Below, one piece after another: positions 1 through 6,746 of a DNA stretch of 11,348 nucleotides; positions within the stretch are counted from its first letter, which is position 1; each line of letters starts with the position of its first letter. The stretch spans positions 1-11,348 of the forward strand of contig JAPSJG010000080.1 in assembly GCA_031178305.1 (NCBI GenBank), written 5' to 3'. The notes under the pieces were generated by a model. The model was not told where the DNA came from. It searched no databases and was given only the letters and a program-made list of their open reading frames with translations. The DNA comes from Sinorhizobium sp. Its GTDB lineage: Bacteria > Pseudomonadota > Alphaproteobacteria > Rhizobiales > Rhizobiaceae. The position numbers and the translations under genes were made by a program.

Positions 1-1290
1 TGGCTCGCCACCCATGCCGAGGCGCTCGGCGTCGAGATCTATCCGGGCTTTGCCGCCACCGAAGTGCTCTATGATGACGAGGGCGCGGTGATCGGCGTCG
101 CCACCGGCGACATGGGCATCGAACGCTCCGGCGAGCCGGGTCCGAACTATGCCCGCGGCATGGCGCTGCTTGGCAAATACACGCTGATCGGCGAGGGTGT
201 GCGCGGCTCGCTCGCCAAGCAACTGATCGCCAAGTACAAGCTCGACGAGGGCCGCGACGTGCCGAAATTCGGCATCGGGCTCAAAGAGCTCTGGGAGGTG
301 AAGCCGGAGAACCACAAGCCGGGCCTCGTGCAGCATTCCTTCGGCTGGCCGCTCGACATGAAGACCGGCGGCGGCTCCTTCCTCTATCACCTCGAAGACA
401 ATCTCGTCGCCGTCGGCTTCGTCGTGCACTTGAACTACAAGAACCCATATCTCCATCCCTTTGAGGAGTTTCAGCGATTCAAGACGCATCCGGCGATCCG
501 CGGCACTTTTGAGGGGGGAAAAAGGCTCTCCTATGGCGCCCGCGCCATCACCGAGGGCGGCTGGCAGTCGGTGCCGAAGCTCTCCTTCCCCGGCGGTGCG
601 TTGATCGGCTGCTCGGCCGGTTTCGTCAACGTGCCGCGCATCAAGGGCAGCCATAACGCGGTGCTCTCCGGCATCCTCGCCGCGGAAAAACTGGCGGAGG
701 CGATCGCCGCCGGCCGCGCCAACGACGAGCCGATCGAGATCGAACGCGGCTGGCGCGACAGCGCCATCGGCCAGGACCTGAAGAAGGTGCGGAATGTCAA
801 GCCGCTCTGGTCGCGCTTCGGCACGGCGGTGGGCGTTGCGCTCGGCGGTCTCGACATGTGGACGAACACGCTCTTCGGCTTCTCCTTCTTCCGCACGCTG
901 AAGCACGGCAAGACCGATGCCCAGTCGCTCGAGCCGGCGTCGAAGCATCAGAAGATCGAGTATCCGAAGCCTGACGGGGTACTGACCTTCGACCGTCTCT
1001 CCTCCGTGTTCCTGTCGAACACCAATCACGAGGAGGATCAGCCGGTCCACCTTCAGGTCAAGGACTGGGATCTGCAGAAGCGTTCCGAATATGACGTCTA
1101 CGCCGGCCCGTCGACCCGCTACTGTCCCGCAGGCGTCTATGAATGGGTGGAGAAGGACGGGCAGCTGACCTTCGTCATCAACGCCCAGAACTGCGTCCAC
1201 TGCAAGACCTGCGACATCAAGGACCCGAACCAGAACATCAACTGGGTGCCGCCACAAGGGGGCGAAGGCCCGGTCTATCCGAACATGTGA
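1..1290 (+). CDS. Electron transfer flavoprotein-ubiquinone oxidoreductase (ETF-QO), N-terminus outside window
   Basis: The enzyme takes electrons from reduced ETF and passes them to ubiquinone at the inner membrane, linking fatty-acid, amino-acid and methyl-group dehydrogenases to the respiratory chain. The reading frame is open from base 1 (WLATHAEALGVEIYPG...) to the TGA at 1288-1290, giving 429 residues; family members have about 550, so roughly 125 N-terminal residues including the FAD Rossmann motif are missing. The C-terminal 4Fe-4S ferredoxin-like domain is clear: Cys codons at 1123, 1192, 1201 and 1210 give the spacing C-x22-C-x2-C-x2-C, in the contexts RYCPAGVYE and NCVHCKTCDIKDP, and the protein ends in the usual GGEGPVYPNM. 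The stretch FEGGKRLSYGARAI is also typical of the family. Nothing looks broken. The next gene on this strand begins 384 bp downstream, so co-transcription is doubtful. Identification is by family recognition, not by search. Confidence 0.95.
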   Translation, partial: WLATHAEALGVEIYPGFAATEVLYDDEGAVIGVATGDMGIERSGEPGPNYARGMALLGKYTLIGEGVRGSLAKQLIAKYKLDEGRDVPKFGIGLKELWEVKPENHKPGLVQHSFGWPLDMKTGGGSFLYHLEDNLVAVGFVVHLNYKNPYLHPFEEFQRFKTHPAIRGTFEGGKRLSYGARAITEGGWQSVPKLSFPGGALIGCSAGFVNVPRIKGSHNAVLSGILAAEKLAEAIAAGRANDEPIEIERGWRDSAIGQDLKKVRNVKPLWSRFGTAVGVALGGLDMWTNTLFGFSFFRTLKHGKTDAQSLEPASKHQKIEYPKPDGVLTFDRLSSVFLSNTNHEEDQPVHLQVKDWDLQKRSEYDVYAGPSTRYCPAGVYEWVEKDGQLTFVINAQNCVHCKTCDIKDPNQNINWVPPQGGEGPVYPNM

Positions 1291-1458
1291 ATGTTCGGGA
1301 AGGCGTGCCGCCCGGAGCGTGCTGGACGCAGCATGGCCGCATTCCTGGCATCAGGATGTATCCGCGCGGACGGCGGCATTGAAGAAACCCAAGGCCCTTC
1401 GGGCAGCTTCCATGTGAAGATTAGGCCTTTAATTATCTGTGTTTGTCGCCAAAATGGT

Positions 1459-1478
1459 CGTCAGGGCAATTGCTGACG
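1459..1478. repeat. Small inverted repeat, possible operator
   Basis: CGTCAG (1459-1464) and CTGACG (1473-1478) are exact reverse complements, separated by eight bases whose core with its flanks reads GCAATTGC, itself a palindrome. The shape is that of a dimeric regulator site. It lies about 200 bp upstream of the betaine-binding protein start. No regulator can be named from the sequence. Confidence 0.35.
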
Positions 1479-1523
1479 CAAATGGGCAAGTGTGTGCCGG
1501 AAAGACCCGATAGCAATGACAGG

Positions 1524-1554
1524 AGCCATGAATCGGGAGTATGGATTCATGGCT
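1524..1554. repeat. Perfect 11-bp inverted repeat in the leader of the transporter gene
   Basis: AGCCATGAATC (1524-1534) pairs exactly with GATTCATGGCT (1544-1554) across a nine-base loop. No T-run follows on either side, so it is not a standard intrinsic terminator. It ends 120 bases before the ATG of the periplasmic binding protein, so it could be an operator or an mRNA leader hairpin. An 11/11 match at this spacing is unlikely by chance in a short spacer, but the role is unknown. Confidence 0.55.
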
Positions 1555-1674
1555 TTGCAAGCGGTTGTGTCCAGAGTCTTGGGCTGGAGCAGGCTTGTTC
1601 CATTCGCTGCCGGCCGATGCGGTTAGGTTTGGCAGTTTGCTTGAATACACCGTCGGAACAGAGGGAACTGAAAA

Positions 1675-2676
1675 ATGAAAAAATTTCTAGCAACGACATG
1701 CCTGGCTGCTGGTCTGCTCGGACTGGGCACTGCGGCGGCGTCGGCGCAGGAATGCGGTGATGTAACCATTGCCAACATGAACTGGCAGAGCGCGGAGGTG
1801 CTGGCGAGCGTCGACAAGTTCATCCTGACGGAAGGCTATGGCTGCAATGCCGATCTGGTAGTCGGCGACACGGTGCCGACCATCACCTCGATGATCGAGA
1901 AGGGCGATCCCGACATCGCACCGGAAGGCTGGGTCGATCTTCTGCCGGACGTCGTCAAGCGCGGTCTCGATGAAGGCAAGATCGTCGGTGCAGCACTCGC
2001 GCTCTCCGAAGGCGGCGTCCAAGGCTGGTGGATGCCGAAATACATCGCCGACGAGCATCCAGACGTCAAGACGATTGATGACGTGCTGAAGCACAAGGAA
2101 CTTTTCCCCGATCCGGAAGATCCGAGCAAGGGCGCCATCTTCAACGGCCCGCAGGGCTGGGGCGGCACGGTCGTGACGACGCAGCTCTACAAGGCCTACG
2201 GCGCCGAAGCCGCAGGTTTCACGCTTGTCGATACCGGTTCTGCGGCCGGCCTCGACGGGTCGGTCGCCAAGGCCTACGAGCGTAAGCAGGGCTGGGTCGG
2301 CTACTATTGGGCTCCGACGGCACTGCTCGGCAAATACGAGATGGTGAAGCTCGACCATGGTGTTCCGCACGACGCCGCAGAGTGGAAGCGTTGCAATACG
2401 GTAGCCGACTGCCCGGATCCGAAGAAGAACGATTGGCCGAAGGACACGGTGCAGACGCTGGTGACGAAAGCCTTCGCCGACCGTGCCGGCCCGGCCATGG
2501 AATACCTCAACACCCGCGCATGGTCGAACGACGTGGTCAACAAGCTGATGGCCTGGATGACCGACAACCAGGCAAGCGGCGAGGAGGGCGCCAAGCACTT
2601 CCTCGAGGAAAACCCGGACATCTGGACCAAGTGGGTCTCGCCGGAAGTGGCAGAGAAGGTCAAGGCGGCCCTCTGA
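1675..2676 (+). CDS. Glycine betaine/choline-type ABC transporter periplasmic binding protein (ProX/OpuAC family)
   Basis: A 333-residue secreted solute-binding protein expected to capture a quaternary amine such as glycine betaine, choline or proline betaine in the periplasm and deliver it to the permease encoded next. Residues 1-24 form a signal peptide: MKK, a hydrophobic core, and an ASA cleavage site before Q25. Aromatic residues suited to a cation-pi cage occur at W37, W86, W118/W119, W162, W207 and in the GYYW block ending at W212. Cys27/Cys57 and Cys240/Cys246 could form disulfides. The start is supported by GAGGGA at 1661-1666, eight bases before the ATG. The substrate cannot be fixed from sequence alone. 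No ATPase gene accompanies the binding protein and permease. Role assignment is by family resemblance (OpuAC domain). Confidence 0.88.
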   Translation: MKKFLATTCLAAGLLGLGTAAASAQECGDVTIANMNWQSAEVLASVDKFILTEGYGCNADLVVGDTVPTITSMIEKGDPDIAPEGWVDLLPDVVKRGLDEGKIVGAALALSEGGVQGWWMPKYIADEHPDVKTIDDVLKHKELFPDPEDPSKGAIFNGPQGWGGTVVTTQLYKAYGAEAAGFTLVDTGSAAGLDGSVAKAYERKQGWVGYYWAPTALLGKYEMVKLDHGVPHDAAEWKRCNTVADCPDPKKNDWPKDTVQTLVTKAFADRAGPAMEYLNTRAWSNDVVNKLMAWMTDNQASGEEGAKHFLEENPDIWTKWVSPEVAEKVKAAL

Positions 2677-2693
2677 CCCAAAACCTTGCTGTG

Positions 2694-2721
2694 GAGCGGC
2701 GCGCCGGCTTGCGCGCCGCTC
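2694..2721 (+). promoter_or_regulatory. Strong intercistronic hairpin between binding protein and permease
   Basis: GAGCGGCGCGC (2694-2704) pairs perfectly with GCGCGCCGCTC (2711-2721) across a six-base loop. It begins 18 bases after the binding-protein stop. No uninterrupted T-run follows, so it looks more like a 3'-end stabiliser or attenuating hairpin than a full terminator. Such hairpins are known in ABC importer operons (for example malE-malF), where the binding protein is made in excess over the membrane parts. Confidence 0.55.
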
Positions 2722-2842
2722 TCGCTTCATAGGTTGTTGTTCTCTCGAACTGCAGCCTTTTGTGGCTCCCTCGCCGAGGGTGCTGTCGGCGGCAAAGAAC
2801 AAGAATGGCGAGCCGCCTTGACGATTGCGAAGGGGAATAGAG

Positions 2843-3730
2843 ATGGAATGGTTGACCAGATTTCCGCACATGGATGACGGCCGGCTTCGGGATCTCAAAA
2901 AGGTGATCGACGAAAGTTTCCGGGCCTTTACGCGCGCCTATGGCGACAGCATCGAGTCGTTTTTTAATCCTCTGCAGTTTTTCCTGATCGAGTCCGAGCG
3001 CTTCATGACGCGCACGCCCTGGCCGATCATTCTCCTCCTGGTCGCGCTCATCGCCTGGTTCGCCAGCCGCAACTGGAAAATCGTCGCGGGCTGCATCGCG
3101 ACGCTTCTCTTCATCGGCTATTTCGACATGTGGGACGACACGATGAAGACGATCTCGATGATCTTCGTCTGTACGGTGCTGTCGATCGCGATCGGTATCC
3201 CGATCGGCATCATCATGTCGCGCTCCGATCGGTTTCAGAATGTCGTCAACCCGGTGCTCGACGTGATGCAGACGATGCCGAGCTTCGTCTACCTCATTCC
3301 CGTTGTGATGCTGCTCGGCATCGGCAAGGTGCCAGGCCTGATCGCCGTTGTCATCTACGCTATTCCGCCGATGATCCGCTTGACCAATCTCGGCATCCGA
3401 CTGGTCGACAAGGACGTGCTCGAGGCGGCGGACGCCTTCGGTTCGTCGAATTGGCAGAAGCTGAAGAACGTGCAGATGCCGCTGGCGCTGCCGACGATCA
3501 TGGCGGGTATCAACCAGACCATCATGATGGCGCTTGCCATGGTGGTTATTGCCTCGATGATCGGCGTTCAGGGCCTGGGGCAACCGGTCTTGAAGGCAAT
3601 CGCGAACCAGTATTTCACGCTTGGAATCTTCAATGGCCTCGCCATCGTCGGCATCGCGATCATCTTCGACCGCGTCAGCCAGGCGTATGGCCGCCGGCTG
3701 CAGCGGCACCTGGAGATCGTCCACGGCTGA
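2843..3730 (+). CDS. Glycine betaine/choline-type ABC transporter permease (ProW family)
   Basis: A 295-residue inner-membrane permease of the BPD_transp_1 (MetI-like) fold, expected to form the channel for the quaternary amine bound by the upstream periplasmic protein. An amphipathic N-terminal part (about residues 1-55) precedes a series of hydrophobic segments, beginning with PWPIILLLVALIAWF. The cytoplasmic EAA loop that docks the ATPase is visible: E194-A-A, G200, then M212-P213 (EAA-x3-G-x11-MP). The ATG at 2843 has AGGGGA at 2831-2836, six bases upstream; a TTG at 2825 is in frame but would lie before that site, so I chose the ATG. The gene sits 166 bp after the binding-protein gene. 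An ATPase subunit is absent on both sides, so the pair must borrow one encoded elsewhere. Confidence 0.88.
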   Translation: MEWLTRFPHMDDGRLRDLKKVIDESFRAFTRAYGDSIESFFNPLQFFLIESERFMTRTPWPIILLLVALIAWFASRNWKIVAGCIATLLFIGYFDMWDDTMKTISMIFVCTVLSIAIGIPIGIIMSRSDRFQNVVNPVLDVMQTMPSFVYLIPVVMLLGIGKVPGLIAVVIYAIPPMIRLTNLGIRLVDKDVLEAADAFGSSNWQKLKNVQMPLALPTIMAGINQTIMMALAMVVIASMIGVQGLGQPVLKAIANQYFTLGIFNGLAIVGIAIIFDRVSQAYGRRLQRHLEIVHG

Positions 3731-4128
3731 AACGGCGCGCGACCTTGCCGCCGATCTGGTCGCGACGGAACCGATCGAAATCCCGCAAGAGCAAAGCGAT
3801 CCGAGACAACTGCCTCGGGTCGCTCTCGTATTTCCAGTTTATGCCCGGGGCACCGCGCGTCTTATCAGACGCGCAATGATCCCTGTAGCACTCTGAGTTG
3901 GCAGGCCCTGAAGCTTCCTTCCTTCTGACGGCGACCGCGAAGTCGATGGATGATGGAGCGGCGCCGCGGCCGAATTCGATCGCGCGTAAGAGGCGACCAT
4001 CTGTAGCGTCTTGAAGCGTCGCAAGCCCTTAAAACGCGCCAATTCGAGAGGAGACTTGCAGTAGCTCCTCTGGAAACGACTGCCACAGCGCTTATCTGAG
4101 ATGCGGAGCCTCTGCCAACGGAGAATTC
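3731..4128. other. Intergenic region between permease and lipid kinase genes
   Basis: I find no gene in these 398 bp. The region holds a decayed rhizobial repeat fragment (3855-3905) and a perfect seven-base inverted repeat, AGAGGAG (4047-4053) with CTCCTCT (4065-4071). Short words near 4041-4064 (AATTCGAG, GGAGACTTGCAGTAG) resemble the second palindrome of the full repeat at 5061-5262, so much of this spacer may be eroded repeat sequence. The frame at 3731-3895 stays open and could be remnant coding, but it has no start and no recognisable family. Confidence 0.5.
3855..3905 (+). repeat. Partial, degenerate copy of the rhizobial intergenic repeat
   Basis: GCGCGTCT (3855-3862) and AGACGCGC (3867-3874) form an eight-base stem with a TATC loop, followed by CTGTAGCACTCTGAGTTG. 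This matches the order in the full copy at 5061 onward (GACGCGC, then CTGTAGCACTTTGAATCG) with several mismatches and no further palindromes. It lies after the permease gene and could serve as a weak transcript end, though no T-run follows. Confidence 0.5.
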
Positions 4129-5037
4129 ATGAAGCTTGGAGCCATCTTCAATCGGGATGGAGGAACATTTCGCACGACGGACATGGTGGCCTACGGCAGG
4201 GCGGTGGAGGCGGCCTTTCATGCGGCCGGGCACGAGATAGAAATCGCCGTCGTCGGGGCGGGTGAAATGCGTGAGGAGCTGGAGACGGCCTGCCGGCGCG
4301 GCGATCTCGATGCGATCATCGCCGGCGGCGGCGATGGGACGATTTCCGCCGCCGCCGGTGTCGCCTGGAAGAGTGGCATGCCACTCGGCATTATCCCCGC
4401 GGGCACGATGAACCTATTCGCCAGGTCGTTGAAACTGCCGATCGATATTTGGAAAGTGCCGGAGGTTCTCGCAAATGGAAGAATCATCGACGGCGACATC
4501 GGCAGTGCAGACGGCCGGGCCTTCGTGCATCAGTTCTCCATGGGACTTCATGCTCGCCTGGTGCGCTACCGCAATGCCTATCGATTCGCATCACGCATCG
4601 GAAAGATCGGCGCCAGTACGCGTGCAGCCATCGGTGTAATCTTCAATCCGCCGGACTTCGAGATCGAATTCGACGCCGATGGCCATCGTGAGCGACGCCA
4701 TGTCTCGCAGATCTCGGTTTCGAACAACCATTTCGGTCACACGACGCTGATGTATGCGGATGACGTGACCGCTGGTCACCTCGGCTTCTATACGGCGCCG
4801 CCCCTGAAACCCGCAGGCGTGGCGAAACTGGCCTTCGATATCTTGCGTGGGCGCTTCCGGGCGAGCCCCCTGATTACCGAAATGAGCGCAATCGCCGTCG
4901 ATCTGCATTTCCCTAAGGTGGACCGCAAGATCAACTGCGTCATCGACGGCGAGCTTCTGCCGATTGCGCGGCGCGACATCGCCCTGCGTGTCCACCCGGG
5001 CGAATTGAAGCTGCTCGTTGGCACGGGCGACCAGTAG
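4129..5037 (+). CDS. Diacylglycerol kinase family lipid kinase (YegS/DagK-like)
   Basis: A 302-residue cytosolic or membrane-associated kinase predicted to phosphorylate a lipid hydroxyl (diacylglycerol or a related glycerolipid or sphingoid base) with ATP. The N-terminal DAGK catalytic domain carries the nucleotide-binding GGGDGT at residues 66-71, followed by the family signature PAGTMNLFARSL. The C-terminal beta-rich half contains the DGE segment near IDGELLP, usual for the YegS/LCB5 superfamily, and the length of about 300 is normal. GGAGA at 4120-4124 lies four bases before the ATG. It is transcribed convergently with the membrane glycosyltransferase gene, with a full repeat copy between. 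The lipid substrate is not determined. Nearby lipid-linked glycosylation genes suggest, but do not prove, a membrane-lipid role. Confidence 0.88.
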   Translation: MKLGAIFNRDGGTFRTTDMVAYGRAVEAAFHAAGHEIEIAVVGAGEMREELETACRRGDLDAIIAGGGDGTISAAAGVAWKSGMPLGIIPAGTMNLFARSLKLPIDIWKVPEVLANGRIIDGDIGSADGRAFVHQFSMGLHARLVRYRNAYRFASRIGKIGASTRAAIGVIFNPPDFEIEFDADGHRERRHVSQISVSNNHFGHTTLMYADDVTAGHLGFYTAPPLKPAGVAKLAFDILRGRFRASPLITEMSAIAVDLHFPKVDRKINCVIDGELLPIARRDIALRVHPGELKLLVGTGDQ

Positions 5038-5060
5038 ATTTCGCCTGCATCATCCGGCTA

Positions 5061-5262
5061 CTACAGCGTCGCGCGGACGCGCAAAGGTCGCTGTAGCACT
5101 TTGAATCGCTGCATGTCTTTGTCCTTAATTCGAGGTCGATCTAAGGAGACATGCAGTAGAGCGGGATGGCGCTCACATGCGTTCGCGCTGCCGCTCTATC
5201 CCTATGTTTTTGCCGCGTTTGTGCGACGTCAGGTGATTCCACCTGACTGCAGAATGCTCTAA
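5061..5262 (+). repeat. Rhizobial palindromic intergenic repeat, full copy 1
   Basis: About 200 bp made of consecutive palindromes: CTACAGCG (5061-5068)/CGCTGTAG (5089-5096); CTGCATGTCT (5109-5118)/AGACATGCAG (5147-5156), with an inner TCCTTA/TAAGGA; AGAGCGG (5158-5164)/CCGCTCT (5191-5197); and TCAGGTG (5229-5235)/CACCTGA (5240-5246). The whole block reappears in reverse orientation at 8810-8995. It fills the junction between two convergent genes. Its right edge, TTAGAGCATT read on the - strand, contains the TAG stop of the glycosyltransferase gene. I recognise it as a repeat class common in Rhizobiaceae but cannot assign an official name without a search. Confidence 0.88.
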
Positions 5263-6746
5263 TCGTTGAGCCAGATGTAACTGAATCCGTATCGATCCGC
5301 ACCGGAGCCGTAGATATAGGGCAATGCAAGGTCCCGCCGCTCCTTGCCATTCCCCTCCACCCCGAGAGCCTTGAGTGCCCCTTCGAGAGCGTCGGGAATA
5401 TGCGGCCCTGGATTGGCCCCGCTGCGCCAGACCACCAGCAGCGGTCTTTTCCTTTCGTCGAGCGGGACGGCTTCCAGGATCGAGGGGATGGCAACCGTTG
5501 CCCCGTCGAAATGCGTGCGAATATTGCCGGCGATCTGCTTGTCATTGGTGAGCACGAATGCAGGCTTGCGCCCCTCCATCTTTGCCACGGCCTCGGCAAA
5601 GGCTGCATAGGGGATGTTCAGGCGGGAATAATCGCCGAACCAGGGGCGCACCAGGGCCCGGGAGGAGACGATGATGAGCGCTCCGAGGACAATGGTCACG
5701 ATCAGGGGCGCGAAGAGCCTGAAGCCTTGGCCCGGATCGATCCTTGCGGCCTCGATCTTGAGACAGAGGTAGAGCGGCAGCAGGACCAGATAGAGGACCA
5801 GCCACTTCTCGCGAACATGCGTCGCGGCCACGCCGAGCACGATCAGCAGCACCGCGACGAGAGAAAACGCAATCATCCGCCCGACAATGCGAGTCCACTG
5901 GCTTTCCGCGTGCCAGATCAGCCGGATCTTGCCGCGGGCGAAAATGCCGAGGAGCAGCACGGTAACGAAACTGCCGCCGATCGTTGCCGAAACCAGTGCG
6001 GCGACGCCGTGGAACGCCTGCAGGAGACGCCCTTCTGTCTCGCGCTCCTTCATCTCGTTCAGGGTAGGGGACGAGGCGGCGTCGAGATTTTGCAATACCC
6101 ACATCCCGTGCGGCGTCGCGATCACGCCGGCGGCGGCGATCGCTGCGAGAATTCGCCAGTCGAAAATCCGCGCGCGCAGGTCCCGTTCCGGCAGGATGGC
6201 GACGATGGCGGCGACGGGAATAAGCACGAAGTTGTACTTCGAGATTACACCGATACCGACGGCGATGCCGGTCAGCAGATAGGAAAAGAGGCTCGGGCGT
6301 GTGAGCGTTCTGAGGAACCCGTACAGAAAAAGCGAGACGGCAAAGAGGGCGGCCACCGTATGGGAGAGGTCCCGTTGCGCCAGCAGGAAAACCGGCGGCA
6401 TGCTGAGCACGCCGAACATCGCGATCGCCGACAGGCGCCGGTCTGCAAGGACGAGCCGGGCGGCGAGGCCGTAGAAGAGACAGCAGAGGAACAGAAGCCC
6501 GTTTTTCAAGAGCGTCATCGTCGCAAGGGAGGTGCCGATCGCCTGCGAAAGCCCATATTGCAGCCAGTTGTAGAAGGGCGGCTGAGGACCGTATCCGAGC
6601 CGCAGGAACTGCGACAGGAACGCCTGCTCCGCCTCGTCGATCTCGAGCGAATTAGACGCTGCCATCCGCAGTACGATGCACAGCAGGAAATAGCCTGCGA
6701 GAACCAGGATAGCCGCATTCGGTCGCCGTTCGACGATGTCAAGCAT
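5259..6746 (-). CDS. ArnT/PMT-like integral membrane glycosyltransferase (polyprenyl-phosphate-sugar dependent)
   Basis: A 495-residue multispanning inner-membrane protein resembling GT39/GT83 enzymes (PMT_2 superfamily), which transfer a sugar from a polyprenyl-phosphate carrier to an acceptor such as lipid A, core sugar or protein on the periplasmic side. After the first hydrophobic segment, a conserved acidic motif, EIDEAEQAF, places D37, E38 and E40 in the first periplasmic loop, where this family keeps its catalytic acid; GPQPPFYNWLQ follows as in ArnT relatives. Many further hydrophobic segments follow, with a soluble C-terminal tail. I start it at the ATG at 6746 because AGGA lies eight bases upstream and it overlaps the upstream GT2 stop in ATGCTTGA; the longer form starting at 6803 adds 19 basic residues not typical of the family. 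The TAG stop lies in the flanking repeat. Rhizobial Rgt GalA transferases are of this type, but neither sugar nor acceptor can be read here. Confidence 0.85.
   Translation of the reverse strand: MLDIVERRPNAAILVLAGYFLLCIVLRMAASNSLEIDEAEQAFLSQFLRLGYGPQPPFYNWLQYGLSQAIGTSLATMTLLKNGLLFLCCLFYGLAARLVLADRRLSAIAMFGVLSMPPVFLLAQRDLSHTVAALFAVSLFLYGFLRTLTRPSLFSYLLTGIAVGIGVISKYNFVLIPVAAIVAILPERDLRARIFDWRILAAIAAAGVIATPHGMWVLQNLDAASSPTLNEMKERETEGRLLQAFHGVAALVSATIGGSFVTVLLLGIFARGKIRLIWHAESQWTRIVGRMIAFSLVAVLLIVLGVAATHVREKWLVLYLVLLPLYLCLKIEAARIDPGQGFRLFAPLIVTIVLGALIIVSSRALVRPWFGDYSRLNIPYAAFAEAVAKMEGRKPAFVLTNDKQIAGNIRTHFDGATVAIPSILEAVPLDERKRPLLVVWRSGANPGPHIPDALEGALKALGVEGNGKERRDLALPYIYGSGADRYGFSYIWLND

Larger units (their letters stand above)
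1291..1674. other. Intergenic region between ETF-QO and betaine-binding protein genes
   Basis: I see no convincing gene in these 384 bp; the short open frames here have no recognisable protein and poor start contexts. The notable contents are two perfect inverted repeats (1459-1478 and 1524-1554, listed separately) and a weak GCCC-TTC-GGGC hairpin near 1395-1410 without a following T-run, so no intrinsic terminator for ETF-QO is evident. The region must carry the promoter and leader of the downstream transporter gene, but I could not pick out a convincing -35/-10 pair. Confidence 0.6.

Noticed and set aside
1291..1476. Small + strand gene directly after ETF-QO
   Set aside because: The 61-residue frame starts immediately after the stop without a ribosome-binding site and has no recognisable sequence.
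2825..2842. TTG start for the permease
   Set aside because: It precedes the AGGGGA site that is correctly placed for the ATG at 2843.
1687..2898. 403-residue open frame on the - strand opposite the binding-protein gene
   Set aside because: It lies antisense to a clearly recognised secreted binding protein, is rich in Arg/His with no recognisable domain, and is explained by high GC content.
2660..3724. 354-residue - strand frame opposite the permease
   Set aside because: The composition (very high Arg, Asp, His) is typical of an antisense shadow of a membrane protein gene; no motif or ribosome-binding site.
5141..5256. Similar protein tails (PLYCMSP-like) in frames ending near both repeats
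   Set aside because: The shared tail comes from translation of the repeat itself, not from related genes.
5061..5262. CRISPR array or tandem repeat
   Set aside because: The blocks are different palindromes in a row, without repeated units of equal length or spacers.
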